Positions 51,549 to 62,277 are shown, counted from the first letter of the stretch. The stretch is DNA of 64,000 nt from Phytophthora sp. 'mugwort' (GCA_033558025.1 JAUCEF010000001.1:4092001-4156000); one strand, 5' to 3'. The notes: generated by a model not told the origin, from the letters alone. Made by a program: numbers and translations.

Positions 51549-53702
51549 ATGATGAAGAAGAGCGTGGTGAAGAACCGCGCTCCGGCGCCCATCCAGATTA
51601 CAGCCGAACAGATCCTGCTGGAGGCCAACCAGCGCAAGGAGGAGCTCGCGCAGCCGCCGCGCCGCCGCATCGCCGATGCCGCCGAGTTGGCCGAGTACCG
51701 CATGGGCAAGCGCAAGGCTTTCGAGGACGAGCTGCGTCGCCAACGCCACCACGTGGGCACTTGGGTCAAGTACGCGACCTGGGAGGAGAGTCAGGAGGAG
51801 TTTGCACGCGCTCGCAGCATCTTCGAGCGCGCGCTCGACGTGGATTACAAGTCCACTAGCATTTGGCTTAAGTACGCCGAGATGGAGATGCGCCACAAGT
51901 TCGTCAACCATGCACGCAACGTCTGGGACCGCGCCGTGACACTGCTTCCCCGTGTCGCGCAGTTTTGGTACAAGTACGCCTTCATGGAGGAGATGCTGGG
52001 CAATCTCAACGGCGCTCGCCGCGTCTTCGAGCGCTGGATGGAGTGGCAGCCCGACGACCAGGCCTGGTACTCGTACATCAAGCTGGAGATGCGTGCCAAG
52101 GACATCCCACGGGCCAGAGCGTTATATGAGCGCTACATCACGTGTCACCCAGGCGAGAAGGCCTACATTAAGTATGCCAAGTGGGAAGAGCGATCCCAGA
52201 AACAGCTTACATTGGCCAGGAAAGTGTACGAGCGAGCACTGGAAGAGTTGCGTAGTGATGAAAAGACAGAGCAGGTTTACCTGGCGTTTGCACTCTTTGA
52301 AGAGAGATGTCGGGAGCTGGAACGAGCGAGGGCGGTGTTCAAATACGCACTGGATGCATTGCCCAAGGAGGAGGCACCGGCGCTTTATAGTGCGTTTATT
52401 ACGTTTGAGAAGCAGCACGGCGACAAGGAACGGATTGAGGAGGTGGTGATTGCCAAGCGGCGAGTACTGTACGAACAGCAGGTGGCTGCCAACGCGCTAG
52501 ACTATGACTCGTGGCTCGAGTACATTAAGCTTGAGGAGAACGAGGCAGCTGGCGCGCAGTCTTTTGGCCTTGTGCGTGAGGTGTATGAACGCGCTATCGC
52601 CAGTGTGCCTCCTATTCCTGAGAAGAGGTATTGGCGTCGTTATATCTACCTCTGGATTAAGTACGCGCTGTTTGAGGAGCTGCTCGCGAGCGACAACGAT
52701 GATACCGGTAGCTCATCAGAGCGCTGCAAGCAGGTGTACAAGACCTGTCTAGAGTTGATTCCACACGACAAGTTCACCTTTGCCAAGATCTGGATACTGT
52801 ACGCCAAGTTCCTCATCCGCCAGCGCGACGTACAAGGAGCGCGAATGACGCTAGGCGAAGCTCTGGGTCGCTGTCCAAAGAAGAAACTTTTTACAAGCTA
52901 TATCGAACTGGAGCTCATGATGGGCGAGATTGACCGCTGCCGAAAGATTTATATGCGCTTCCTAGAGTTTGACCCACAGAATTGCGAGACGTGGCAAAAG
53001 TACGCCATGCTCGAGCGTCAGGTCGGCGAGGCTGAACGTGCGCGCGGCATCTACGAGCTGGCTGTCAAGCAGCCAGTGCTGGACATGCCGGAGATGATTT
53101 GGAAGCACTACATTGATTTCGAGATTGAGAACGACGAGCGTGAAAACGCTCGCGCACTCTACGAGCGGTTGCTGGAGCGCACCAAGCACGTCAAGGTCTG
53201 GATCAGTTTCGCCCAGTTCGAAGCCTCGTCTCCGGACGACAAGGAAGCCCAAGTCGAAACCCTAGAGGCAGCGCGCGATGTTTTTGAGCGTGCGCTACGC
53301 TATATGAAGGAACAGGGTCGCGAGGAACTGAAGGAAGATCGTGTTTTGTGCATGGAGACGTGGCTGGAGATGGAGAAGAAGGGCGGCGACGTCAAGATGA
53401 TCCAGAAGATCAGCGACATGCTCCCCCGCAAGGTCACCAAGCAGCGCATGGCGTACGCACAAGACGGGGTATGTTATCAGTTGTTATATGTTATGATATT
53501 GTTATTTAACTCTAACCTTGTTTACTGTGCTATCATGATGTACAAGACGGAGCTGGGTCTCGAAGAGTACGCGGACTACATCTTCCCAGACGACGAGCAG
53601 GCCCAGTCGCACCTTAAGTTGCTGCAGGCCGCACAGCTCTGGAAGCAGAAGAAGCGCGCGAGAGAGGAGGCCGCAGCAACAGAGAAAGATATAACAGACT
53701 AA
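51549..53702 (+). CDS. CRNKL1: Crooked neck-like pre-mRNA splicing factor (Clf1/CRNKL1)
   Basis: Coding join(51549..53468, 53547..53702), 691 residues. After [20 protein letters not shown], the classic Crooked neck N-terminus, the protein is built of HAT (half-TPR) repeats recurring about every 34 residues: [100 protein letters not shown] and more to the end. Clf1/CRNKL1 is a core scaffold of the NineTeen complex in the spliceosome. Near the 3' end a 78-bp GT-AG intron (53469-53546) with a TCTAACC branch-like site has no stop and keeps the frame, so an unspliced mRNA would also be translatable. The spliced version restores the family sequence [19 protein letters not shown]. Confidence 0.95.
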   Translation: MMKKSVVKNRAPAPIQITAEQILLEANQRKEELAQPPRRRIADAAELAEYRMGKRKAFEDELRRQRHHVGTWVKYATWEESQEEFARARSIFERALDVDYKSTSIWLKYAEMEMRHKFVNHARNVWDRAVTLLPRVAQFWYKYAFMEEMLGNLNGARRVFERWMEWQPDDQAWYSYIKLEMRAKDIPRARALYERYITCHPGEKAYIKYAKWEERSQKQLTLARKVYERALEELRSDEKTEQVYLAFALFEERCRELERARAVFKYALDALPKEEAPALYSAFITFEKQHGDKERIEEVVIAKRRVLYEQQVAANALDYDSWLEYIKLEENEAAGAQSFGLVREVYERAIASVPPIPEKRYWRRYIYLWIKYALFEELLASDNDDTGSSSERCKQVYKTCLELIPHDKFTFAKIWILYAKFLIRQRDVQGARMTLGEALGRCPKKKLFTSYIELELMMGEIDRCRKIYMRFLEFDPQNCETWQKYAMLERQVGEAERARGIYELAVKQPVLDMPEMIWKHYIDFEIENDERENARALYERLLERTKHVKVWISFAQFEASSPDDKEAQVETLEAARDVFERALRYMKEQGREELKEDRVLCMETWLEMEKKGGDVKMIQKISDMLPRKVTKQRMAYAQDGVCYQLLYVMILLFNSNLVYCAIMMYKTELGLEEYADYIFPDDEQAQSHLKLLQAAQLWKQKKRAREEAAATEKDITD
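53469..53546 (+). other. Stop-free, in-frame 78-bp intron in the Crooked neck gene
   Basis: GTATGT donor, CTAAC branch-like site, TACAAG acceptor, length divisible by three and open in frame. Retention would insert 26 mostly hydrophobic residues ([20 protein letters not shown]...). Confidence 0.85.
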
Positions 53703-53890
53703 CTCGCTGCGCCGTGCAACATACCAACCTCTTTGTCCTCCTTTGTGTTTGGGCCAACCAGTCACTTCAATGTTGTCATTGTCTCATCAGCTACAGCCTC
53801 TCATATTTATTATCGTAGTTTAGAGGATCAGCTATTACCTCTCATCTTCGCTATCATATTTAAGCGAATTGGCACTTCACACTCATCCCG

Positions 53891-53906
53891 ATCATTGTCA
53901 TTCACC
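53891..53906 (+). promoter_or_regulatory. Oomycete-type initiator of the mitochondrial helical-repeat gene
   Basis: ATCATTGTCATTCACC resembles the initiator followed by the CA[A/T]T flank, about 40-60 nt upstream of the two candidate ATGs. Confidence 0.4.
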
Positions 53907-53930
53907 GAGAGGCTCATTAGTGTTAACGAT

Positions 53931-55397
53931 ATGTATTTGCCCCAATGTGCAATGTTGTGTCCAGGACGCTACGTGCGTCCTCTGCTCTCGCGCGCCAGTG
54001 CGTCTCGTAGCTCTGCGTCTTCTCTTTATCGTGGCGCAAATTGGAACTCCCGATTCGCTTCGACGGCCCCGCCGCGCCACGTCTTCGCCGACCCCTCGGT
54101 AGGCATCGGCAGCCTCCCGTTGGCGCCGGAGGAGACGCAGGCGGAGCGCGAGTTGTTTAACTCGCTGCCAGAGTTCCAGGAGGCGGCGCAGGTGCTGCTG
54201 GGACAGGGAAGCGATGAGGCGCGGCTGCTGCCCAACTATAAGCGCGCCGAGAAGGCGCTGCCCAAGCTCCAGCGCACGGTGGAGATCTGCCGCTCGGCCA
54301 TGGGCTTCCAGAGTGTGTATCTTCAGGCGGCGCTGCGCCATCTGGTTGCCACGCTCTTCATGAAAGGTGACATTGCGGAGGCCAGGAAGGTCATGCAGGA
54401 GCGCGGCGAAGTGATGCTGTGGCCTGTGGCGGAGCACGAGCGCATGCTGCGTCTGCTACTGCGCTCGAACCTGCCCAAGGAGGCAGAAGCTTGGTGCCAG
54501 AAGGAGGTATTCACTAAGCAGTTCCCTAAGGACAAGATGGTGCCGCTCAAATGGAGCCTGTACGAACTGATTGGTACGGAGTTGAGTGGAGGAGCCGAGC
54601 ATCTAGCCAAGGCCGTTGAAGACCCGCTGTTTGTCCAGGCGGTGGAGACGCTCCGAGAGGAGAAAGATGTGGTATTGAAGCACGAGGAAGCGAGCAAACT
54701 GAAGGCGAGTGAGGTGCAGATGGGACGCGAGATCCCGTACCTGTTGGCGCAGTATGCGTCCCTATCAGTGGCGAGCTCACGTGCGCTGGAGAGGGACCCA
54801 AATGCAGATCACAAGGCCCCTCCGACCGATCTACAGCTAGTGAGCCTGAACCAGGCTGAGGTCCTTTACAAGGAAGCACTGGCATGGGTGAAGAAGACAG
54901 ATGCTGAGGATGATAAGGATGCGCTGCTGGCTTCGGGACCGAACGCCCCGTTCGGAGCTTGGGTTGAGACCAACCTTGGAGAACTGCTGCTGCGGAAGAA
55001 CAAACCCGAGGAGGCGATGGAGTGGCTCGGTAAGGGGCTAAGCACGCTGGAAGCTGAGCAGACTGGTGTTGGAGGCAGCGCACTTGCGATGACGCGCGTG
55101 CTTGGGCAGATCGCGCGGGGTAGTCACATCATGGGTCAGGCTGTGACGAGTGAGGGTCTATTTGTTACTGTGGTCGAGTCGTTCGAGCGTGAAGCCAAGC
55201 TGTCTGCAACGGATCGTGTCGAGTTTGCGCGTGTATTGCGTGCTTATGGCGACCTGCTGGCGAACTGGGAGAAACGTGAGGCTGGCGCCGCGAAGAGGTA
55301 TGCGCAGGCTGCGCGTGTGGAGCAGGAGCTTGCACAGATGTGCAAGGAAAACCGGAGCGCCACCGCGTTGCACCCCATTTTTTATCTGCCGCTGTAA
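53931..55397 (+). CDS. Mitochondrial TPR-like helical-repeat protein of unknown function
   Basis: 488 residues from the ATG at 53931; a second ATG at 53952 would give 481 residues and a cleaner presequence (MLCPGRYVRPLLSRASASRS). The N-terminus is Arg/Ser-rich and free of acidic residues, typical of a matrix-targeting signal. The rest is helical with TPR-like pairs: LPKLQRTVEICRSAMGFQSV, HLVATLFMKGDIAEARKVMQ, LLLRSNLPKEAEAWCQKEVF, and near the C-terminus NLGELLLRKNKPEEAMEWLG, FARVLRAYGDLLANWEKREA. It resembles proteins annotated only as conserved hypotheticals or tetratricopeptide proteins in stramenopiles. No catalytic motif is visible. It lies 228 bp after the Crooked neck stop codon, on the same strand. 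Confidence 0.85.
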   Translation: MYLPQCAMLCPGRYVRPLLSRASASRSSASSLYRGANWNSRFASTAPPRHVFADPSVGIGSLPLAPEETQAERELFNSLPEFQEAAQVLLGQGSDEARLLPNYKRAEKALPKLQRTVEICRSAMGFQSVYLQAALRHLVATLFMKGDIAEARKVMQERGEVMLWPVAEHERMLRLLLRSNLPKEAEAWCQKEVFTKQFPKDKMVPLKWSLYELIGTELSGGAEHLAKAVEDPLFVQAVETLREEKDVVLKHEEASKLKASEVQMGREIPYLLAQYASLSVASSRALERDPNADHKAPPTDLQLVSLNQAEVLYKEALAWVKKTDAEDDKDALLASGPNAPFGAWVETNLGELLLRKNKPEEAMEWLGKGLSTLEAEQTGVGGSALAMTRVLGQIARGSHIMGQAVTSEGLFVTVVESFEREAKLSATDRVEFARVLRAYGDLLANWEKREAGAAKRYAQAARVEQELAQMCKENRSATALHPIFYLPL

Positions 55398-55603
55398 GAG
55401 GTGGACAAGTCCACTGGCAATTGAAATGTGATGTCTGTTTAATAGCCGAAGGAACGAAGTAGCTGCCATGACGCGCAAAATGAAAAGACTCGGCCGTGAA
55501 CGTTGTGCTTTCTCACTTGTCTCGATGTTTTTAAATGAATTGAGCACTTTCACAATAGGAGACAATTCATGTTAACTAAATTTTCTCGGCCGCTATTGAC
55601 AAT

Positions 55604-56784
55604 TTAGTCCATGTCTACAGCAATGTAATCATGATGGTATGGTGAACTTTGTGCATGTCGATGCGTAGGCTGAACGCCACTTTGAACAAGTTGCTGGGAA
55701 CCTGCCAAAGAGATCGCACAAAACAAGAACAGGGACGAGACTCCCATCTACGACAACACACCAACGTTCAGTCATCAGTATGTGGGAAGCTAAACAAAAT
55801 GCACACAACACTAGTCAGTCAGCCACGTACCAAAAACAACCACGGCATGAGAATATCAAAGCTCGACATTCTGTTCCCCTCCAACCGATCTGCCAGCAGG
55901 AAAAATGGCGACACTAGCATAAAAATAATGCCGGCAGTGAAAATGGCATCCAGCAATCGATGTGGCGACGTCGAGTTGATGAACTTCTTGATCGGATACC
56001 AGACGAGATAGGCCACCAGAACCCACACAGGAGTCATCACCTGCCACCAGGTAATATCGCTCAAACTGCCGTCCACCTTCATTCCAATCAGCAACGCCTG
56101 AGCAATGCGCAGGAGTGTCAAACCCGTTTTGCGCATCACCGCCGTCACAAGTAGATGTCGTTCCACCTCGATATCTTCCGTCTGAGATACACCGGCGCCA
56201 ATACTATCGTTCACGAGCATTTGATGCCCTAACACACCGCCAGCCACCACCTCCAGCACGTTAAGCACCTCGCAAGTAAAATACGGCGCCAGCACCGTCA
56301 CAAGACTCCAGACCACCTTTCCATCCAGTTTCATCACGATAAACACTTGCACCATCAAGAGCAACAAGTCCTTGCAGAACGTATATATTTTGCCGTCCGA
56401 GAAGACCAGCGAGAAGAGCAAACTCCCATAGTAAATAGCGTTCAAGACCCACAACGGAGTGAACACCAGCGCCCACGAACTCGAAATCACACTGTCCACC
56501 TTAAGACAACACAAAACTTCAGAGCGACGAGAGCGACGGTTAGTTGCAATTGCGCTGACGTAATAGTGATCAATGAATTACGTACTGGGAATGGCTAATA
56601 CGATGAAGAAGTGTACCATGGCGAGCAGCAGCGTGAGGCACCGACCACGAAAGCCGAAGCCCCTCACAGTTGAATAGACATCCTGGTAAAGGCCACGAAA
56701 CAGTCTGATAAGCTTACATAGAGACATCACAGTGTAGTGATTTGGGGGTGGGCAGACCTCGATGCTCCAGCTACGGATGTTCAT
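55604..56784 (-). CDS. TMEM185-like multi-pass membrane protein
   Basis: Model complement(join(55604..55747, 55831..56516, 56586..56784)), 342 residues. Exon 1 starts MNIRSWSIEVCPPPNHYTVM. Its end joins exon 2 to give FFIVLAIPILCCLKVDSVIS, then SSWALVFTPLW, matching the Lys-Leu/Val-Asp ... W-x-x-VFTPLW repeat of the transmembrane Fragile-X-F/TMEM185 family. The motif recurs (VFIVMKLDGKVVWSLVTVLA; IGMKVDGSLSDITWWQVMTP). The 69-bp intron 1 has an ACTAAC branch site. Intron 2 (83 bp, GTACGT...GTCGTAG) is proposed because reading through ends abruptly after FLVRG, whereas splicing adds another hydrophobic stretch (GVSSLFLFCAISLAG) and an end DYIAVDMD. The third exon is therefore less certain than the first two. 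About seven membrane helices are expected. Function in the family is unknown. Confidence 0.8.
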
Positions 56785-57004
56785 GGTGAGGCAAGGGCTG
56801 CGCTGCACTCCGTAGAGAAATCAGTGTGATGGACTGGAGAATAAGTATAAGCTTATTAATATAGTACATGTACCTATTATACTTTGACGAATTATTATTA
56901 ATAATAGTTTGAAACTACAGAACAGAACACTGTTGGTCTCTTGTACAAATCCACGAGTTTAGGAATATGTACAGCAACTTTCCTTTTTACAATACCCATC
57001 ATAC

Positions 57005-58234
57005 TCACTTCTGGTCTTGTGGGTCTGTCAAGTTTGCCACTATCTCAGCGACGGTAGCTCGCCACACATTGTCTGGAAGAAGTTCCATCGGTGTCTGACC
57101 ACCATTATCTTTGGCAGTCAAGTCGGCACCGTGCTTCAGCAATGTCTCCCACATAATTGGGTAGAGTGCTAACCGCGCTGCCTGATGCAGTGGTGTATCG
57201 CCGAAGCGGTTGCGTTGGTTTACATCCGCACCATTTGCCAGCAGCAAATCTACGAGGTCAAATTCGTAGTGACGCATAGCGTGGTGTAGCGGCGTGGCAG
57301 TGGCCGTATTCGCCGCGTTCACATCGGCCCCATATTCGATCAAAAGCTTGGCCATCTGCAGCTGCATGGAGTCCTCCTCTTCTTCCACGTAATCGCTGAG
57401 ATACTCGTCCACGTCTGACGACGTCATCGCAGCAAGTAGCAGGAGTGGCGTATTGTCCTGATAATCCGCCGCATCGACATCTGCCTGTCCTTCCTCCAGT
57501 AGCAGCTTGGTCATCCCGAGCCTCGCCTTGCTTACCGCCATGTGCAGCGGCGCCGTCAGTCTCCTACTGCGCAGATTCACATCGGCTCCCATGTCGAGCA
57601 GCAATCTCGCTACCTCCAGCGGGGCACAGTCTGCCGCGTAATGCAGCGCCGTATTGCCCAGCGTATCGGAGGCATTCACGTCTTCCCTCGCACTGGAGGT
57701 CGTAAGCACCTCCAGCACGTTCATGGCGCCGTATTTCGCTGCAATATGCAGCACCATGCTGCCCACGGGGTCCGTCTCGGATGCGTCGGCCCCATGGGCC
57801 AAAAGAACCTTCAGCATCTCCGCTTCGTCGGCTCGTGCAGCATCGAACAGCGGCTTCTCGCTGTGGCGCACGTCTGCGTTCAAGTCCGGCTCATAACTCA
57901 GCACGAAGCCAAGCACCGATAGTTGGTGACTGCGCAGCGCCGCCGACAACAGTCGTCTCCAAAACAGCTCAGAGATCTGCTCGGCCTGTTGCGGGTGGCT
58001 CAGCACGGCAGAGAGCAGCAGCTCCGCGACCTCCAGGTGACCGTGCTCCAGCGCCTGCTCGCACGGAGTCTCCCCGAAGAATCGGTTTGCCAGCACGATG
58101 TCGACCACAGCGCCCTGCTCCAAAAGGCACGCCACACGACGCTCATCCCCTGAGACGCTGGCGTTCAATAATGCGGACGAAGTGTCCTCCAGCGGATCCT
58201 CGCGGCCGTCGCTCCAGTGCTGCGTCAGTGCCAT
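57005..58234 (-). CDS. Ankyrin-repeat protein
   Basis: 409 residues, no intron. The first ATG (58234) gives MALTQHWSDGREDPLEDTSS. The protein then consists of ankyrin repeats for nearly its whole length: SALLNASVSGDERRVACLLE, CEQALEHGHLEVAELLLSAV, LFDAARADEAEMLKVLLAHG, VLHIAAKYGAMNVLEVLTTS, NTALHYAADCAPLEVARLLL, APLHMAVSKARLGMTKLLLE, TPLLLLAAMTSSDVDEYLSD, TPLHHAMRHYEFDLVDLLLA and TPLHQAARLALYPIMWETLL. The repeat at residues about 275-310 holds an acidic insertion (YVEEEEDS). No other domain, signal or membrane helix is seen, so it is probably a cytosolic scaffold. An initiator-like site lies only about 10-20 nt upstream. It is divergent to the CWF19L1 gene, sharing a 144-bp interval. Confidence 0.9.
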   Translation of the reverse strand: MALTQHWSDGREDPLEDTSSALLNASVSGDERRVACLLEQGAVVDIVLANRFFGETPCEQALEHGHLEVAELLLSAVLSHPQQAEQISELFWRRLLSAALRSHQLSVLGFVLSYEPDLNADVRHSEKPLFDAARADEAEMLKVLLAHGADASETDPVGSMVLHIAAKYGAMNVLEVLTTSSAREDVNASDTLGNTALHYAADCAPLEVARLLLDMGADVNLRSRRLTAPLHMAVSKARLGMTKLLLEEGQADVDAADYQDNTPLLLLAAMTSSDVDEYLSDYVEEEEDSMQLQMAKLLIEYGADVNAANTATATPLHHAMRHYEFDLVDLLLANGADVNQRNRFGDTPLHQAARLALYPIMWETLLKHGADLTAKDNGGQTPMELLPDNVWRATVAEIVANLTDPQDQK

Positions 58235-58240
58235 CGCTAG

Positions 58241-58350
58241 CTTCAAAAATGACCCACTTCAAAGACACCCACCCTCTATTTGAATCATCACTTTTTGAGG
58301 AATTTATGTAACGTAACCTGTTCTTAACATCTATCATTTCAAGGATTGTT
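58241..58350. promoter_or_regulatory. Compact bidirectional promoter (ankyrin gene / CWF19L1)
   Basis: On the minus strand GGGTCATTTTTGAAG (58255-58241) and on the plus strand ATCATTTCAAGGATTG (58333-58348) both fit the oomycete initiator core TCATTYY. The start codons are 144 bp apart and the two initiators about 80-95 bp apart, so the core promoters almost touch. Confidence 0.5.
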
Positions 58351-58378
58351 TTGTACCGGTATACCATTGCCACTCAAG

Positions 58379-60336
58379 ATGCCCAAGGTGCTGCTGTGCG
58401 GGGCCGTGCAGGGTCACTGGGAATTGCTGTTCGAGCGCGCGCGCAAGCTGAACGGGGCTTCCAAGGACAAGCCTTTCGATGCGCTCGTGTGCGTGGGTCG
58501 CTGCTTCCCTCTGCCGGCCGAGTATTTGACGGGCGGTGGGAAACAGACGCCGCTGCCCACGTATTTCCTGCCGGCGAATGAAGCAGCGCGTACGTGGCAG
58601 GAAGACGCCAAGCAGACAGAAATTTTCGACAAAATAAGCGCTGTGGAGCAGCTAGCGGAGCCTGTAGAGGTTGGTGACGGATTCTTCTGTTTGGCGGGGG
58701 CAGGAGTTGCAACGGTGAGCGATCAAGAGTTGAGGATGCAAGTTGATGGAGATTTTACTAACGATTTGGTGAACTGTTGTGCAGATTGCAGGTCTAAAGG
58801 TGGCGTACGTGTCGGGCTCGGAGATCCATGGCCAAGAGGACGAGAAGGGGACGCTGCTGACTTACTCGAAGGCTTCGGTGTGTTGTGACGTGGCGAGTTG
58901 GAGTGTGATGGTGGTGTGAGCTGACGTATTGAATCTGTTTAATGCAGGCGAATTCGCTAGTTCAAAACCTTCTTGCGAGTGGAGACCAGGGAGATGTGGA
59001 CTTCTTGTTCACGACAGACTATCCGATGAGTTTTCAGCTCTTGCTGCCGGAGCAACAATTGCCTCACGATTTGCAGGCGATGCGGGGAAGTGCGGCCATT
59101 AGGGAGATCGTGCAGCAAGTGCACCCTAAGTATCACATAACGAGTCGCGGAGGGGATGGCACCCGCGGTGACGTTTTCTACCAGCGGCTGCCGTATGTGA
59201 GCGACGTCGCTGGAACAGGACGCAAGCAGGTCACGCGACTCATTGGACTTAGCGGTATGAACAAGATTAAGGACAAGACCCGCAAGTACTTGCATGCGCT
59301 GCAGGTCATGCCGTTTGCCCAGCAGAGCGTAGAACAGCGTCAGCATGTGGACATCCCTGCAGGCACCACGCAGAACCCATATCTGCACGCCATGCTAGAC
59401 GAAGCGACCTCCAGAACAGGAGAGCCTGACTTGAAGCGGAGGAAGGTTGACCCCGCTGCGACTGGAGGTCTCTCCGCTGAACAGATTGAGAAACTCACTG
59501 CAAAAGGCCAAGGTGGCGGGCAGTTCTTCTACGACCAGAGGCTTGCACTTAAAGGGCAACGCAAGGGTGGCCTACTTTCCGGAGAGAACAACCAGCAGCA
59601 GCGGAGAAAGAATCGCCCGCTTGTGGAAGACCGCAGCGAGTGCTGGTTCTGCTTGTCGACACCGACACTGGAGCGTCATTTGATCGTGAGCATCGGTCAG
59701 GAAGCCTATCTCGCGATGCCCAAGGGCGCCATCTGCGGAGACCACTTGCTTATCGTCCCGATTGCGCACGAGGCGTCCACGCTGGCGCTCAGCGAGGATA
59801 CGTGGCGGGAAGTGGAGCGCTTTAAGGCGGCACTGCGGCGCTACTTCGCCTCGCAGGACAAAGAGCTGCTTGTGATCGACCGCAACGTGGCCACGCTGGG
59901 TGCCACGCACTGCCACTTGCAGGTCGTAGGTGTGCCCAAGGAGAAGGGCAGTGCCGCCCGACGAATCTTTGAGACCGAGGGCGAGAAATACCACGTCAAC
60001 TTCCACGAGTTGCTGCAAGATACCGACGAGAAAGCAGACGCTGTCTCCTCATCTACGGGACCGCTAGAGCGACTGCGCCGGCAGACGAACGGCAAGTCGT
60101 TCCTGTACGCCGAGCTGCCTGACGGTGAGGGCGGCATCACAAAGCTGTTGCACCACGTCGAGGGCAAGCATTACGTGCAATTCGGTCGCCACGCGGCATC
60201 GTGCTTGCTGGATATGCCTCGGCGTGCCAATTGGAAGTTCTGCGTAGTGCCCAAGCCTGAAGAAGAGAAACTTACGCAGACATTCAAGAGCCAGTGGAAG
60301 CCCTATGACTTCACGCTCAAGGATGATGACGAATGA
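58379..60336 (+). CDS. CWF19L1: CWF19-like protein 1 (Drn1-type lariat-debranching partner)
   Basis: Model join(58379..58714, 58785..58877, 58948..60336), 605 residues. The two introns are 70 bp each, with branch-like sites TACTAAC and GCTGACG, and both are phase 0. The N-terminal part (MPKVLLCGAVQGHWELLFER, then FDALVCVGRCF, GLKVAYVSGSE) is the calcineurin-like phosphoesterase fold of the family, lacking the metal ligands of a true phosphatase, as in yeast Drn1. Exon 3 encodes the CwfJ C-terminal domains: SECWFCLSTP (about 373-382), then GDHLLIVPIAHEASTLAL and ATHCHLQVVGVPKEKG (HIT-like His-x-His at about 464-466), ending with WKFCVVPKPEEEKLTQTFKS and KPYDFTLKDDDE. Drn1/CWF19L1 works with the debranching enzyme Dbr1 on intron lariats. 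The middle (KRRKVDP...) is a basic linker. Confidence 0.93.
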
Positions 60337-60569
60337 TGGAGAAAGATGGAAGCAGATGTCTAAGACAATCAGCACGGTATATTGATACGGTGGAGGGGAG
60401 CTGCGCTGCTTCGGCCGCGGAGCCCTCGACTCTCCAGCTGGTTTACTACTGCTACGATAGCTTATGGGTCGATAATATAGAAATACGGCGTGGGGTGCAG
60501 CGTGTGGCTTCTTCTCCTTGCTCGGTGGACTTCAACTTTCACTCAAATCGAGATGCTCTGGGTAATGCT

Positions 60570-60908
60570 TTATGCGGACTTCTTCTCCCCGAACACAACG
60601 TTCCAGATGTCAGCCTTACTCTGGGCCTTAGCGGCTGAGTGCGAGCCGGCTGTCGGGTAGTTAACCTTCGTGGCAGCGCCCTTGGCAACGGCAGGCGACT
60701 CCTGCAGCGCTTCGGCGATCTGCTTCTCGTAGTCAACGCCATAGATGTCACACCAGGCCTTCTCGCCCTGCGAGACCGGAGGGATACTCGTCTTGCTGGA
60801 ACTCGAGCCACCAGATGCGGGCATCTGCTGTAGTACGCGCGCGGGCGTGGACGAACTAATGCAGCGGGAAGCGGCCTTGGATAATCGGAGCGAGGTGCGG
60901 CTGAGCAT
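60570..60908 (-). CDS. Small putative mitochondrial protein, unknown function
   Basis: 112 residues. The N-terminus (MLSRTSLRLSKAASRCISSS) is Arg/Ser-rich without acidic residues, like a mitochondrial presequence. The mature part contains WCDIYGVDYEKQIAEALQES and ADIWNVVFGEKKSA. No domain recognised. The ATG is supported by a strong initiator about 70 nt upstream. It is convergent with CWF19L1, with 233 bp between stop codons. It may be oomycete-specific. Confidence 0.75.
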   Translation of the reverse strand: MLSRTSLRLSKAASRCISSSTPARVLQQMPASGGSSSSKTSIPPVSQGEKAWCDIYGVDYEKQIAEALQESPAVAKGAATKVNYPTAGSHSAAKAQSKADIWNVVFGEKKSA

Positions 60909-60968
60909 GGCTGGTGTTGTTATAGTAGTTGTTAATTGGCGGTGACGGCAGCTTGTTCGATGTCAGGT

Positions 60969-60984
60969 AAATTGCTAAGTGAGC
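60969..60984 (-). promoter_or_regulatory. Strong oomycete core-promoter initiator
   Basis: The minus strand reads GCTCACTTAGCAATTT, an almost exact match to the oomycete core-promoter consensus GCTCATTYYNCAWTTT. It is about 70 nt before the ATG at 60908. Confidence 0.7.
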
Positions 60985-61039
60985 CAAGGAGGTCGCACCT
61001 CCAAGGCAAGTGATGAGCGGCCGACGGTGAGTACGCAAG

Positions 61040-62270
61040 CGTGAACTGCGACCTGTTAAAATACAGCAGAAAGAATGTTAAAGGTTATCTTTTTCGAAGT
61101 TGATGTCTATAGTTTATTTACTGTAAAACAGTTTTCGCTGGTTAAGAACGAGAGCAAATATCTGAGACCGGAATCCCATTGGCGAAACGTCGTTTCGTGT
61201 CTCTCTGCATGTTGCAGTAATTATGGAGTCGGAGGTTAGGGCAGACTTTTCTGCCTTGTTGCTGTACATTGATATCTTGTACTCATTATGACAGCTTCGG
61301 ATTAATCTTACTGGCTATCCGAATTTCTGAAGTTCTTAACAGGGAAAACGTTGACTTGGTTTCACTAAGCAAATGCATGTACTGTACGAGCTTGCGTTTC
61401 GTAAGAATGTTTCTTTTTAACTTCAAGTACTGCAACACAAGGCGATGACGCAGGCGACTTGGTGGCGCTTCGAAAACTGCAACCGTATCGGATAGTCCGC
61501 TTGGTCGAGCGGCTCGGCGAGTTCGTCCTATCGGCCTGGGAGTCGGGGCCGGCGAGTTCTTCCTATCGAGGAGCGAATACTAGCGCCCGGCTCTTACAAC
61601 CAATAAACAAAAGTTGCACATTGCGGTGGTGGCGGCCAATTTCTATGTGGCCATCAAGAAATCGAGTCACGCGCGGAAAATGCTCGTGAACACGCGGCCT
61701 ATTACGGAATATTACGTAATTTACGGCGTTCCGTGATAGGTGCGTGGGGGGACCATCGGCGGTGTGCATTACCCAGTAATCGAAGATCGGAGCAACGGTG
61801 GTGAGACCGTCATACCCCACTGGGGTATAGGCTCTCGCAGTGCAAGTCGCACAGCATGTCGCTTAACAGGGAGTCTGAGACTTGTCTAGTAAGAGTGACG
61901 ATTCTGATTCTGCGGGGCAATCGAATTGTTTGGATGCGCCACCGATGTTGACAGCCATATCTGCCCGAATTTAATAATTTACTGGAAATTAATCAACTAT
62001 ATTATGTTTTCTAATTCAAAAGCCATCACAAATGCCAGGTAATCCATGGAAAACAACTATATACATTATCGACTTTAAAAGGATGCATCCACTGGGCCAT
62101 CCCGGTCGAATTCGCGTTGAAGTGCAAGCATGACACGGGGCATGAGTCTCTTCTCTAACTTGTTTTGCGCTATTGCCGTTCTCCTGGCTCACCGATAGTT
62201 TTCCGCCCTGGATCGATCATCCCTCTGAGCAATCGTGACGAATCGTCCGCGCGTGAAGGCACCGATTCCA
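61040..62270. other. Intergenic region between small mitochondrial gene and SAC1
   Basis: 1.2 kb without a supported gene. It contains GGCGAGTTCGTCCTATCG and a near copy 43 bp later (61515-61570), an AATAAA at about 61602, and palindrome-rich sequence around ATTACGGAATATTACGTAAT (61704-61723). It could include a short LTR-like remnant, but no pair was found. Confidence 0.4.
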
Positions 62271-62277
62271 GGCCGCC

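Noticed and set aside
54547..55083. Minus-strand 178-codon frame inside the mitochondrial protein gene
   Set aside because: Antisense to a well-supported gene; Pro/Ser-rich composition is a by-product of GC-rich coding sequence.
57781..58311. Plus-strand 176-codon frame opposite the ankyrin gene
   Set aside because: Arg/Pro/Ala-rich shadow of the ankyrin coding strand; no ATG context or domain.
61500..61800. LTR retrotransposon in the gene-dense half
   Set aside because: AATAAA and short repeats are suggestive, but no paired LTR, primer-binding site or coding trace exists.
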